This document shows positions 24,352-35,862 of a stretch of DNA of 64,000 bases, in pieces (the stretch's first letter is position 1; every line of letters starts with the position of its first letter). The DNA comes from Cymbidium sinense. Taxonomy: Eukaryota; Streptophyta; Magnoliopsida; Asparagales; Orchidaceae. A program made the position numbers and the translations under genes. The notes beneath the pieces are model-generated. The model did no database searches. It had not been told where the DNA came from and was given only the letters and a program-made list of their open reading frames with translations. The stretch is from positions 22,593,808 through 22,657,807 of the forward strand of contig CM038214.1 in the NCBI GenBank assembly GCA_021442155.1. Direction: 5' to 3'.

Positions 24352-26400
24352 TCCAATTTGGTTAGGATTAGAATTTAGCTAATAAGGGTACTTTAGGTCA
24401 CTTTGGGTCAAGTGAGCCAAAATGGGTCAAATGGTTTGGTCAAAGCTTGAGTTGAGTTTGATTGAACTTGTATACGGACTTATGATTGAAATATAAATCC
24501 ATTTGCAAGTGATTTGAAATCAAATGGGTTTTGATTCATTTGACAATTTCAAGGGTAAACATGAAATGGATTTTGCCTTGATTTTCGAATTGATTTTTAG
24601 TCAAGTGATTAAAGTTTGTATTTATATTTGGATTCATGATTGTAGGATTGATTGAATCATGAAGAAAAATCAAGAGTTTGGCTTGATTTGAGGTTGATTT
24701 GGCTAAGTTCAAAATTTTGACTTGAAAATCTTAGGTTGGATTTTGAATGAGTTTGAGTTTGATTTTTGGAAGTGGTTTTGATTGTTTGAATTTATCTTTC
24801 ATTTATATATGTGAATATAAATGAGAATATAAATATGAGAAAATTTCAAAGATTTTAAGTGATTTGATCATGATCTTGACTAAGTCCTTAAGAGGAAATT
24901 AAAGGATTTAGGAAAGATTTGGAATTTTGGATTTGAGTTTTGAGTTTAGTTTGATTGATTTGAATTTATATTTCATTTATATATATGTGAATATAAATAA
25001 AAATATAAATGAGTTATGAGAAAATTTCATGGATTTGATTTGATTTAGGTATGATTTTGGCTAAGTCCTTAAGAGGAAATTTAAAGGACTTAGGAAATTT
25101 TGGAGTTTTAGAATTGAATTATGGATTTAGTTTGATTGATTTATATTTATATTTCATTTATATATGTGAATATAAATGAGTTATGAGAAAATCTCATGAG
25201 TTTGAATTGATTTAAAGATGATTTAGGCTAAGTCCTTAAGGTGGAAATTAAAGTCTTAGAGAATTTTAGAGTTTTGGAATTGAATTTTGGATTTAGTTTG
25301 ATTAATTAATATTTAAATTATATTTATATGTGTGATATAAATGAGAATATAAATGAGTTATGAGAAAATCTCATGAGTATGAATTGATTTGAAGATGATT
25401 TTGGCTAAGTACATAAGAGGGGGTTAAGGACTTAAGAAGGATTTTAAATTTGGATTTTGAATTTGGATTTGATTTGATTGATTTGAATTTATATTTCATT
25501 TATATATGTAAATATAAATGAGAATATAAATGGGTTGTAAGAAAATCTCATGAGTTTGAATTGATTTGAACATGATTTAGGTTAAGTATTTAAGGTGGAA
25601 ATTAAAGACTAAGAAAAGATTTTGAATTTGGAATTTGAACTCGGATTTGATTTGATCTGAAGATGATTTTAGCTAAGTCTTTAAGGTGGATTTAAAGACT
25701 TAGAAAAGATTTTTGAATTAAGAATTTCAATTTGATTTTGATTTGACTGATTTGAATTTACATTTCATTTATATATGTGAATATAAATGAGAATATAAAT
25801 TGGTTTTAAGAAAATCTCATGAGTTTGAATTGATTTGATCATGATTTAGGTTAAGCATTTAAGGAGGAAATTAAAGACTTAGAAAAGATTTTGAATTAGG
25901 AATTTGGTTTTTTATTTTGATTTTCATTTGATTGATTTGAATTTACATTTCATTTATATATGTCAATATAAATGAGAATGTAAATGAGTTATGAGAAAAT
26001 TTCAAGGATTTGATTTGATTTGATGATGATTTTGGCTATGTCCTTAAGAGAGGATTATGGACTTCAGAAAAATTTAGAATTTGAAATTTCATTCATAGGT
26101 TTCAATCATGTATTTCAATCATGTGGCATTGATTTGAGTTTAGGGAAAATCAAATAGCATTGATTTGAAGGAAGGAAGGTGAGGAGTGTTTCAAGATAAG
26201 GGTAAGCAAATTTTCCCAACACCCCTAAGGCATAACCTATTTCTATGGCCAACTCTTCTAAGTCTCTAGGGCAAAGTTGAGTGTCCACCTAATCACTTGA
26301 TGTGTCTTATGACTAAGGAACTCTTAAATCTATGAGAAGTCCTGTGTCTAAGATGGAGGAGTTAAGAGCTCATCCTAAAAGTGAGGTCAATATAGGGCGC
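24352..26400 (-). repeat. Retroelement non-coding segment H, long copy
   Basis: Homologous to 16,552-17,500 at both ends, but about twice as long because of an internal tandem expansion. The homologous right end reads CCTATTTCTATGGCCAACTC near 26,237, followed by a 'GTGTCCACCTAATCAC' phrase matched near 17,418. The strand is inferred from the pol genes to the right. See the separate entry for the expanded repeat. Confidence 0.65.
24850..26090. repeat. Tandem repeat, about 175-bp unit, about 8 copies
   Basis: Each unit contains GGCTAAGTCCTTAAG (or a variant), an AAATTAAAGACTTAG-like string, GATTTGAATTTATATTTCAT, TATATGTGAATATAAATGAG and GAAAATCTCATGAGTTTG. The GCTAAGTC-type anchor occurs at about 24,882, 25,059, 25,227, 25,402, 25,578, 25,670, 25,848 and 26,031. 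Spacing is 168-183 bp except for one 92-bp step, which marks a partial unit. It lies inside segment H and is absent or single-copy in the short H copy. Confidence 0.8.
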
Positions 26401-26689
26401 CCAATAGATGTGGTGTGACTGACAAGGAATACCACATATTGGTGTTGATCGAAATGATGAACAACACCAAAAGATCAGAAGCACCAACAGAAACAATCTA
26501 TCCCTAACCCAAGGTGTAGAAAAAATTCAAAACTTAGTGCAATGTGGCTCTACTTATGTCCAAGATATAAAAGAGAGGTAGGAATCCACTAAGGGATAGA
26601 GTATATGAACCTTCCACTAGGGAAGAAGGTTCAAGTCATCCACAAGGGGATGAGGAGTTTGATTTAATTTAAGTCTCGCTGAGGAGAAA

Positions 26690-29120
26690 TTTCCTCTAGG
26701 GAAAAGGATTGAATTCATTTCAATTTTTAGAATTGGATTTTGGGATGGACCTAGTTGGTTTGGATGGATGCAGTAGAGCCACGAGGGGAAAAAGACCTAA
26801 CTGATTTACTAATCTAAAGGAGTAGTCTACTAAACACATAGTAGGACTAGCAAACTAAAGGGATGCCTTTTGGTATGCATCAATCGTATCAAGAAGAAAG
26901 CATAGTAGACTTACATCCTTTAAAGTAGAGGCCAGTTGTTGGGGTAATCTATTGGAAAAACAACAGATTGAACCTAACCAAGGGCTGGCTATTGAGTGAA
27001 TTCCATTAGGGGGCTTAGATCAACTCAAGGATAGTCAAGATTAATTTTATTTTTAGATTTATTTTGATGGATTTTGTTGGTTTATAATGGATCATACTGA
27101 GAAGGAGACACAGATTCCTAGACTAATTTAGATTTACCAATCCAAAGGGGTAGTCTACTAAACACCTAGTAGGACTAGCCAACTAAGGGGATTCCTTTCG
27201 GTATGTAGCAGCTGTACTAGGAAGAAAGCATAGTTGACTTACATCCTCCAAAGTAGAGACCAGTTGCTGGGATAATCTATTGGCAAGACAACAGATTGAA
27301 CCCAACCTAGGGCTGACTATTGAGTGAATGCTACTAGGGGACTTAAATTAACTCAAGGATAGTCAAGATTAATTTCATTTTTAGATTTATTTTGATGGAT
27401 TTCATTAGTTTGCAATGGATCATATTGAGAAGGAGCTTATACTAGCCTAGACCTATCTCAAATTTACTGAACCAAAGGGTAGTCTACTAAACATATAGTA
27501 GGACTAGCCAACCAAATGGATGCCTTTCAATATGCATTAGCTGAACTAGGAAGAAAGCATAGTAGACTTACATCTCCAAAGTAGGGATCAGTTGCTGGGG
27601 TAATCTATTGGCAAGCAATAGATTAAACCAAACCTAAGGATGACTATTGAGTGAAAGCCGCTGGGGGACATAAATCAACTCAAGGATATTCAAGATTAAT
27701 TTCATTTTTAGATTTATTTTGATTGATTTTGTTGGTTTGCAATGGATCATACTGAGAAGGAGATAATATGAACCTAGACTTATCTCAATTTACAACCAAA
27801 GGGAGTAGCGATGGGAGAACTATCCAACCAAAGGAGTGCCTTTTTTGGTAATGATCAATTAAAGGGAAGAAAGATCAAAGACTCACATCTTCCACTACAA
27901 AAGACCACTGGGTTGCTTTGGACAAAAATCAAACGACCTAAGCAATTTGCTATAATCATGCTTGAAAGAATGCGTCATAGTCTTACATCTTTCAAAGCAA
28001 GATGACTGTCAGGGTAACTTGCTTATGGTAAAATAGATTGAACCTGACCTAAGGCCGACTACGGAGTGAGTGTCGACCCAGGGACTTATCTCAACTCAAC
28101 TAATCAATCAATTTTTATAGGGAGTTCTGCTGACACTTCCCTAAAGGTAGGATGCCTGCTTGGGAAACGGGGCCCTTTAAGGGCTTGAATTCCTAATCCA
28201 TAAGCAAATATTTTGTTTAATTTGTTTAATTTATTTATCATGGACCCTATTAGTTTACGAGGGATCAAATTGAGAAGGAGCTTATATCATCCTAGACCTA
28301 TCTTAGATTTACTAAACCAAGGGAGAATTTGTGCATCTGCTGAACAAATTCTCCAACCACAGGGGTGGCTACTAGAAAAGAGAGATTGTCCAACCAAGAG
28401 TAACCTAAGTAGTGTCTAAATGGGATCACAAAGGACGTAATCCAAATAGAGTGCCAGTAGAGGATGGGGCTGCTAAGGGCTTAATCTAAAACCTTAGAGA
28501 AAATGACATGGTTAGTCATATATCTAATAGGTATTTAGTGTCCAACTCAAGGAGAAAGCACAGGGACTCACATCTGCCAAGAGTGGTGTATCCATCGGGT
28601 GAGTCAGCGATAGCAACATCAACCAACCTAAGGTGCCCGGGCTAAATAATCAGCCTAGGAAGAAAGCTCGGGGACTCACATCCTCTTATAGCAGAATTGA
28701 TTGTTGGGATAGTCTGTCTTTGGCTCGACAGGTGTCAACTGACCTAGGGCGACTATTGAGTGAATGGCACTAGGGGACTTAAATCAACTCAAGCATAGTC
28801 AAGAAGAAAGGAGCCTCTGGGGGACTTATCCTAAATCTCAAATGTACTTGACCTAGTTAAATTATGATGATTAGTTCAAGAACAAAGCTGGGGGACTCAC
28901 ATCTTCTTAAATAAAATCAACATGAGGTAGCTTACTGGTTGGGCAGTGAAGTCTACCATACTAACAAGGTGCTCGTTGGTTTGCAATGGTCAAGTTAGGA
29001 AGAAAGTGCGGGGACTCACATCCTCCAACAAGTGATCACTGGGGTGACATACTAGCAAGGTAGTATGTAGACCCAACCTAGAGCAGCTAATGAGTGAGTG
29101 CCACAACGGACTTGCTCCCA
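26690..29120. repeat. Tandem repeat, about 328-bp unit, downstream of pol
   Basis: Units carry GTAGTCTACTAAACAC, AGGACTAGCCAACTAA, GGAAGAAAGCATAGT-GACTTACATC, GGTAATCTATTGGCAAG, GACTATTGAGTGAATG and a TTAGATTTATTTTGATGGAT block. The first anchor lies at 26,822, 27,150, 27,479 and, degraded, at 27,804 (spacing 325-329 bp). Towards 29,120 the units shorten and diverge, but GAAGAAAGC...GGGACTCACATC still recurs at about 28,545, 28,648, 28,870 and 28,995. Tandem repeats between pol and the 3' LTR are known in Tat/Ogre-type elements, and this field sits exactly there on the minus strand. Confidence 0.8.
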
Positions 29121-29500
29121 CATCAAAATAGCCTGAGATAAAAAGATTTGTATTTGTTTTTGTGCATGTGTTAAAAGGGATAGGATGCCTTTGAGGGACT
29201 CTTACACCTACTTAAAACACGCTTGGGGATTTAGATGAAATGGTGCCACGGATGGTAAACAAGATTCTCACTAAGAAATGATACCACTTGGGTTCTCTCA
29301 CACCTATCTTAGTTGTACTAATCGAAATAGAATGCCTCTCAAGTTATCTTACACCTATTCTAATAGCGCTGGTAGATTGTGTTTGTGTTATGAGTGAGGG
29401 ATAGGATGCCACTAGGGGACTCTTACACATGCCCAAGACACATCACGACAGATTCATAAGATAAGCAAACAATGCTTCGAAAGAAGAGATAATTTTGATG
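29120..29500. repeat. Short degenerate repeats next to integrase
   Basis: Phrases of the form GATAGGATGCC...GGGACTCTTACAC recur at about 29,177, 29,273, 29,328 and 29,401, spaced roughly 55-95 bp apart. They look like shortened relatives of the 328-bp unit to the left and fill the gap between it and the integrase C-terminus. Confidence 0.5.
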
Positions 29501-29557
29501 AAATGGAATTGAATTTTTGTTCTTTTTATTAATAATTATTTTCAAACATGATTTATT

Positions 29558-29960
29558 TCATGGGTAATATTTCTTTAGATAGAGCCCATTAATTGGAAGT
29601 ATCGGGTGTTCCCCTTTATAATCATTAAGATGATAAGATCCTCCTTGGTAGGCCTTCTCTATGACAGAGGGGCCTTCCCAAGTGGGTTCAAACTTATCTC
29701 CCATCTTTGGATGGGCAACAATTGGTCTCCTTAAGACTAACACAAGTTCTCCTACTCAGAACGACCTAGGGTGGACTAGCTTGTTGTGAGCTTGAATCAT
29801 TTTGGTCTTGTACAGCTTGAGGTTCTAGCATGCCCGTAGGCGACTTTCCTCCAAACCTTCGAGCTCTTCTAACCACAATTTTGCATTATCTTGCTACCCA
29901 ATGCTATCCTTAGTGACAGGAGTTGAACTTCTAAAAGTAAAATAGCTTCGGACCCATATA
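29558..29960 (-). pseudogene. Integrase C-terminal domain
   Basis: Minus-strand translation gives LWLEELEGLEESRLRAC, KMIQAHNKLVHPRSF, then after a stop LVLVLRRPIVAH, GDKFEPTWEGPSVIEKAYQG and GSYHLNDYKGE. The block 'RSF.VGDLVLR.......K..P.WEGP......G.Y.L' is the integrase C-terminal tail of gypsy elements, thought to bind DNA. The open part is 29,743-29,558 (61 codons), ending at a stop after YLKKYYP. At least three stops break it. Confidence 0.85.
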
Positions 29961-30600
29961 CTAAGTAAAATGGGGTAGAATGAGTTGGGGTTCATATGTG
30001 GTGCGGTAGACCCACAAGGCTTCAACCAACTGGTTGTTCCACTTTCGCATGTTATCATTAAGAGTCTTTTTAATATCTAGATAAGAGTTTTGTTGAATGC
30101 TTTTGCTAAGCCATTTGCTCTCGGGTAGTAGATGGTGGAGTATCTCCAATCTATACCATGTCTTCTAGTGAAGCTATTGATTTTTGTGCTTCTGAAGTAC
30201 CATTATCAAATATAATTTATCAAGGCACTCTGAACCTATATACGATATGGTTTCTAAAAAATTGAATCACATGTTGAGCTATGACCTCTTTGAGTAGGAA
30301 GTCTTCCACCCACTTGGAAAAGTAGTCGGTGGCAACTAAGATGAACCACATGCTGGAAGGAGGATTGATCAACCACAATGTCTCACATGAATGGAGGCCA
30401 ATGTGGTGTAGAATGTTGGGTTGGAGGACCACATGCATGACACATGGAATCTCCCAACTATCCATGTCCTATAATCATCAAGTCCAATAGTATCCAAGTC
30501 TTTGATGTTCATCTTCATCTTCTGGAGACATTGATGTGTTCCTCATGTATCTAATGTACCTCTATAATGCCATGGGCTTCATGTTTGTCAAAACATCTTA
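29961..30600 (-). pseudogene. Integrase catalytic core, inactivated
   Basis: The core would join retroelement DNA to the target. Minus-strand 30,465-30,220 shows FILVATDYFSKWVE and AQHVIQFFRNHIVYRFRVP. Next comes FDNGTSE near 30,200, which keeps the second catalytic Asp. After a frameshift the text is YYPRANGLAKAFNKTL at about 30,130-30,085. The family motif is NGQAE, so the catalytic Glu is Lys here. 30,055-29,975 continues with WNNQLVEALWVYRTTYE. The lost Glu, stops and frameshifts all show it is dead. Confidence 0.85.
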
Positions 30601-30782
30601 ACCACATTTGGTCAAAGGATGGTGACAGGTGCCATCAACCAGAAACATGTGAGATGCTTGGTGAGTTTATGACTTTTCTTGAGGTAGTTTGCCAATGTTC
30701 AAATAATCTATGAACTACCTCAATCTAACGCTTCCTTATGTAATAACAACCTCCCCCTTCAAGAGAAAGTCTCTGGAGTTCA

Positions 30783-31500
30783 TCACAATAAAGGATAGGA
30801 CTTATCTTCTTGACCAAGAGGTGACTCCCATGAAAGTGTGATCATACATCTCCCATCGATGGTTGTGGCCCCCCCTAAGTTCATGATTTGTTCATCGAGA
30901 TCGTACCAAGCGAGAATTAGTGGAAGTGAGTGTGATGTTAAGAAATCCTCTAATGCATGTCCTTTTACCATATGGAGGGGTACAAATGTGATATCAAATT
31001 ATTAGAGAATCATGGATTATTATGCCAAACATCTAGATAACATTGTCCGTGTTATGAGATACTACAGTGGATTGGTTCTGGAGATCAAGTTCACCTTATG
31101 AGAAAGCACATAATGTTGTATCTTTTGGGAAGCAAAGATTAAAGCTAAGCAATGTTTCTTAATATGTGGATAGTTCACTTCAATAAGAATCAGATGACAG
31201 GTGAGGTAGTAGAGAGCATTCTCCTTCCCTTCATTGTTGGCTTGGACTAATAGAGCATCGAGAAAGTCATCTAATGCAACGGTGTAGAGGATGAATGGCC
31301 TTCTCAGGATAGGGGCTGCTAGAACTGGTAGCTTCACCAAATACTACTTAATGTCTTCAAAATGATGCTGACACTTATCATCCCACTTGAAATTGGCATC
31401 CTTTTGAATTACTAAGAATGGCATCTCCCGAAGGTTGGAGATAAAGTGTCTTAGATATGCCATCCTTGAAGGATCTGAGATTTAAACTCTTAGAGGTGGC
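30783..31500 (-). pseudogene. RNase H region of gypsy pol
   Basis: 31,340-31,062 is open and reads LPVLAAPILRRPFILYTVAL, DALLVQANNEGKENALYYL and VNYPHIKKHCLALIFASQKI, then LSHKVNLISR. This is the RT-connected RNase H that degrades RNA in the RNA-DNA hybrid. 30,971-30,783 continues with VKGHALEDFLTSH, the conserved (V)KGQALADFL block. Upstream (31,440-31,340) YLRHFISNLREMPF joins it to RT. An RT/RNase H fragment of the same type lies on the plus strand at 59.2 kb. Confidence 0.85.
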
Positions 31501-32060
31501 ATTTCTAAGATAGCTTTGATCTTTTTTTGATCTATTCTAACCAACCCAAATGCACACTGGGATTCATCTTGAGGTTATATATTTCTTAATCATTCAAAAC
31601 TACTCTCAAGTAGAGATGGTCTCTCTTTGACTAGAATCAATGCTCCGATGATGATTGAGTTCATTGACTGATCATCATGGCATTTTAGTAAAATGACAAA
31701 AAGATTTTGATTAGTAGATTCCAGGGTTTAAAAGACCATCCATGAGACATTATTTGGTTATGTTACCATTAATCCATGAAAGAGATGAGGATGAAATGTC
31801 CCAAATATAGAATTTGGACATTCTTTCTTCAAAACTAAATTTGGCCATTGGCTAACTAGGTAAGATATTTTTCTTCCTGATGAAACCAATATCGATCATT
31901 TTTGACTTTAAATGACCTATATTGTATTTATTTCATGCATGCTAGAAGCTTGCTTGATAGGGTTAGATCTATTACTAGCTTGTGGAGCTATGTTAGGAGA
32001 TAATCTGGCATCTCTTCATAACTCCATGCAAACTTAAACTTAGTCTAAGGTTTCTTCTTC
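31500..32060 (-). pseudogene. Reverse transcriptase remnant with internal loss
   Basis: Minus-strand pieces in different frames: FAWSYEEMP (32,036-32,010), MIDIGFIRKK (about 31,905-31,875), and near the C-terminal end LRVVLND-stop-EIYNLKMNPSVH (about 31,615-31,575) and IKAILEMPPL (about 31,530-31,500). These fit the entry, fingers and connection parts of a gypsy RT. Only about 260 bp separates the fingers piece from the post-palm piece, too little for a whole palm. The YVDD active site is not readable, so an internal deletion is likely. Confidence 0.75.
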
Positions 32061-33060
32061 ATTCTGATGTAAATATCTATCGATGCATTGTTGAATGGAT
32101 CTCCTCTTCAAATTATGGAGTGGAGATGCGTCCTTGATTTGTAGATCATTTGGATGATCTAAGATTTCTAAACACACATTCTCATAAAGGTTCATGTTGT
32201 GTGAAAGGAACCTATCAGAATCTAAATGATTGGTAATAACTAAGCAGTAATTGTCATCATCAACTAGACCTACTGTATAGAATCCTAATCTTGCTCTGAT
32301 TGTGCTTCCCTGTCTGTATTATTCCATAGCTTTTCAAAATACTCTAACCTATGCCTAGACCATGTATGAGGAACCAAACCTTTCTATATAAGATTATGAA
32401 CACAAGGTGAGTAAAAATTCCATTAATTCTTTAAATGTATCCTCCTTAAGTTCAACATCAACTTGACTTGAGGATGATGATCCCAAAAGAATATCTTCAC
32501 CTTCATACCACTTGGAAGACTTAGGGACTTCCTTAACTACTAAACCTTCAACTTTCTAAGATGTAAGTGAGGTTAGAGCTAAGGTTCCCAAATACTGCCT
32601 GATAGTCTCACATAAACCTGATTCAAATACTTTGCTTTGTTTAGAGGCCCAATCTTTGTCGCCATCTAGATCAAAAGTCACCTCCAATGGAACCCATTGA
32701 GAGGGGTTGGCTGGTATACTAATCACATTGGATTCATCCACCGAGCTAGATTCCAAGTCTTTATGAATAGTAATGATACTCCTATGAGCTGAAACATGAC
32801 CTCTGTTGGCTGATGGCCAACTAGGGAGTCTTCCACCTCTGGAACTGCCTCTATTTTTCCTCTGCCTCTACCTGGTGGAGGTTGAGCCATTCTATCCACA
32901 TGTCCATATGATGGAATGAAGTGTGGGTGGAATGTGATATGCGAATCTATTTCTTCTTCAATTCTCCTTTCGTGTTCATTTGGATTTCCATTTTTCTTTT
33001 CTTTTTCTTTTGTCTTCTCTTTTTCTTCATTTTCTTTTTCTTTTGATTTTGAATTTTATC
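32060..33060 (-). pseudogene. Protease-RT linker of the gypsy element
   Basis: Mostly open but unrecognised minus-strand sequence between the protease and RT blocks. 32,756-32,556 encodes a Ser- and Asp-rich segment (PLEVTFDLDGDKDWASKQSK). Beyond it comes VKEVPKSSKWYEGEDILLGS with further acidic text. The part at 33,174-32,947 ends in a very Lys-rich run encoded by GA-rich repeats. Such linkers are poorly conserved in Tat elements and no function can be assigned. Confidence 0.5.
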
Positions 33061-33099
33061 TAAGTTCATGAGAAAGGGTGTTTTGAGGAAGATAGTAGG

Positions 33100-34095
33100 T
33101 TGCATCCTTATAAATCTCAACCTCTCTAACTTAAAATGGCTTTTCATCTCCATTGACACGGTATTCAATCCCATCTTTTCTGAACTTGATGCACTGATGG
33201 AGGGAGGATGGAATTATCTTGATCTAATGTATCCAAGGCCTACCAAGCAAAGAAGTGAATGAAGTGTTTAAATAATTGATGTAAAACTTGGCTTCAGTCT
33301 TCCAATCACTTATCTCCAAAGGTAAGACTATGGAAGCTAATGCTCGCTCACCTTATTCATTGAATCCTCTCAACATCATCGATCTCCTCGTGAGTGTGAG
33401 ATTTGATCCTCAAATAAGGGTCTTTAGACTCATAATGTTCACGATGCACTGGATCAATGAGAACTCGCAAGTTTGAACTTCCATGTTGATTGTGATGTAG
33501 AGGGATGGTTGTGCTCCAAGTCCCCAAGAAGGTCTTCATCTATGAAGGTGATCCCTTGAGCTTCTTTAATGTGCCTCCTCACTAGTGGTCACCGAGCTAA
33601 ACATATCTTAGAATCAAGGAGAGCCTTGATTAATGATTCACTCATCTCTTTGGATAAGACAAGGGCATCATATATGCTTAGCTTAGATGGCAACTTTCTT
33701 AGATGAGAAAGGACATTGTAGTCAACCTTAGGCTGATCTTCAACAAGCATATCCAGGGGTGGAGCATCCTATGGAGGGGCTTCTTGATCCTTTGTACCAA
33801 TGACTTGTTTCCCTCTATCTTGAGGTGCTACTCTAGGAGGTAGAACCTTGCCACTATGGAGGTTGACTTCAGTGATCTCTTATTGTAGGGTAATGGAAGG
33901 TTCTACCTGTGCATTAGGCTCACCTACAGCTTCTCCTATGGGACTCTCAGAATCGGATGATTCCAAGTCTATCTCAAGAGGTGAACCCATAGTATTCAGA
34001 GTAGAAAAGTCTAATTCTGAATCAAAAAGATGAAGATTAGAATTTTTATAGTTATTTTGACTTGAAGAGTTATCATTAAGAATAGAAGTAGACAA
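33100..34095 (-). pseudogene. Protease C-terminal block and gag-pol linker
   Basis: 34,095-33,880 is an acidic 71-codon frame (PLEIDLESSDSESPIGEAVG). 33,740-33,640 reads LRKLPSKLSIYDALVLSKEM. 33,295-33,215 reads FYINYLNTSFTSLLGRPWIH and then a stop, followed by PSSLHQCIKF. These match, in order, the pieces at 2,960-2,830 and 2,600-2,350 of the left element. The open frames at 33,539-33,357 lie between them. Stops and frameshifts are frequent. The 5' boundary lies between 34,100 and the plastid DNA that begins near 34,250. Confidence 0.75.
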
Positions 34096-34287
34096 CCAAC
34101 CTTTCTCTTTATGCTTTCAATTTGTCTATTTTCTTATTATATTTTCTTTTTTCCAATTCTTTCTTTCCTATTTCTTCTTTATATTTTTCTTACTACATTT
34201 ACACCATTCTATTACTTTGACTCTTACCATGTCCAATTTGGTCTTCTTTGAACGAAGCTTGGATACTTTCTTTTATCAATCCAAGTA

Positions 34288-34365
34288 AACCATCAATTAT
34301 TTGAATTGAGAATCTAGATCCCCAATAGGAATTATTGTGCTTCATGCTCCAAATAATTGATGGTT
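34288..34365. repeat. Inverted repeat, 16-bp perfect arms
   Basis: AACCATCAATTATTTG at 34,288-34,303 is the exact reverse complement of CAAATAATTGATGGTT at 34,350-34,365, giving a stem with a 46-nt loop. It lies at the left part of the plastid insert. Such stems are common in plastid spacers, so it is probably inherited from there. Confidence 0.7.
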
Positions 34366-34949
34366 CAATAAAGATAATATGGAATATCTATTTATTGGAT
34401 TGGGTGAAACAGAGAAGATTTGATCGAAGGAGATAATGGGGAAATACCATATGACCAATCTGTCTCGCAAGTCAAACTATAAGCAAGGATGTTAACTACT
34501 TCAAATATACAACATGAATTCTATCAATACATTAGAGTTGGGCCCTCATGTCTATCCAAATGAATCGATCTTTCCATGGAGGTCCATCTGTGCCAGCTAG
34601 GTAAGAGGATAGCAAGTTAGAAATTCTATCTCTATCTCGGTAGGACATGTATTTTTATTACTATTCAATTCATAGATGAAAATGATGTAGTTATTTATGG
34701 GCACTATCCTTTTTTTATTATATGTGTTCCTAAGAAAAGGGCATGGAAACACATTAGACTTTGGAATAAAAATGGAAAAGAAAAGTAGCTCCAATTCCAT
34801 CAGAAATGATAGTAAGATTCTTGGCAAGAAGAATGGGTGATTCATGTCATCTTAACTTGGTTCTACTTCCACCTATTTTTTTAGAAATATCAAAAAGATT
34901 TCTATTCCACATTGAAAAATGAAGACTCAGAATTGCATTTAGTGGAAAA

Positions 34950-35021
34950 AGCCCTTTATCAGATTTGAACCGATGACTTATGCCTTACCATGGTGTTACT
35001 CTACCACTGAGTTAAAAGGGC
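34950..35021 (-). tRNA. trnT-GGU: Plastid-derived tRNA-Thr(GGU), decayed
   Basis: A 72-nt gene, the usual plastid trnT-GGU length. The acceptor arms GCCCTTT/AAAGGGC pair fully, and the D-arm is intact (CTCAGTGGTAGAG). The loop ATGGTAA carries anticodon GGT. Compared with the plastid sequence I remember, three CpG sites have become CpA or TpG: two in the anticodon stem (ACACC against GGCAT, leaving two mismatches) and one in the T-stem (CTGAT). The two anticodon-stem mismatches make a working nuclear tRNA unlikely, and it would in any case need plastid processing. It is part of the plastid insert. Confidence 0.85.
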
Positions 35022-35222
35022 CTTTTGCTTTTTCAATTCATGAATTACACGTCTTCATCTTTCATTGTGATTCTATTGTATGGAACAATCAATTTGATTT
35101 ATATAGGAAGTGGGTTAGATTCATATTTTGGTAAAAAAGAAAATAAAAAAATGCATTAAATTATTTCAAAGTCAATCCTACTTACTTTGTTGACTTTTTC
35201 ATCAGAAAAAGATTGAATTGAA

Positions 35223-35226
<4 letters not shown>

Positions 35227-35266
<40 letters not shown>
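35227..35266. repeat. (TA)20 microsatellite
   Basis: Forty bases of perfect TA dinucleotides inside the trnT-trnE spacer of the plastid insert. Such length purity suggests recent slippage compared with the decayed DNA around it. Confidence 0.95.
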
Positions 35267-35270
<4 letters not shown>

Positions 35271-35719
35271 GACATATATTCAAGATCTTTTCTTGAATCA
35301 TGTGATGGGGGATTCATAACCTAAACTGAATTCTTTTAAAAAGAAGATGTTTCAATCCTTGTTTACTTAGTGTGAGATAGAGATAGGCATAACTCATCAG
35401 AATGTTGAACAGAGCAATGAGTTCAAATTGAAGAAAAGAAATGAGAGTTTGACTCTTTTTCTATGAGATTAATAACTCCCTATGCTGAAGTGATCTTATA
35501 CTTTGTTTTATTTTTGTTATATTTCATTACTGTACAAAATTATAATTCTACTTTCTTTTCTTATTATTACACTTAAAATTACCTTATACTTTAATAATGA
35601 TACATAAATATTTTTTATAAGACTTTCTCATGTATTCTTTCATATATAAAATATACTTTCATATTACTAAATTAGTAACTCTTATTAAATGTGAATATTA
35701 GTTATAAAAATATGCAATA

Positions 35720-35722
<3 letters not shown>

Positions 35723-35770
<48 letters not shown>
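35723..35770. repeat. (AT)24 microsatellite
   Basis: Forty-eight bases of perfect AT dinucleotides, the second such tract in the trnT-trnE spacer, about 450 bp from the first. Confidence 0.95.
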
Positions 35771-35774
<4 letters not shown>

Positions 35775-35862
35775 TTATAGTAGAATATTTATGGGAGTAT
35801 GGGTAGCTCATTCATGAACAAACCATCACTCATACTATCATCATAGATGATGACAATTGCAT

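Larger units (their letters stand above)
29545..34100 (-). mobile_element. Decayed Tat/Ogre-like Ty3/gypsy pol region
   Basis: Read from 34,100 leftwards, the domains come in gypsy order: acidic linker, gag-protease linker (33,740-33,640), protease C-terminal block (33,540-33,100), spacer, RT (32,040 to about 31,400), RNase H (31,340-30,783), integrase (30,600-29,558). Integrase lies after RT and RNase H, which separates Ty3/gypsy from Ty1/copia. FAWSYEEMP near 32,010-32,036 and LLGRPWIH near 33,230 point to the Tat/Ogre group. Gag and the 5' LTR are missing: plastid DNA begins at about 34,250. Every domain has stops or frameshifts, so it cannot move by itself. Confidence 0.85.

Noticed and set aside
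26690..29120. CRISPR-like array
   Set aside because: Repeat units are about 328 bp, adjoining and diverging, with no short repeats or unique spacers; the genome is eukaryotic.
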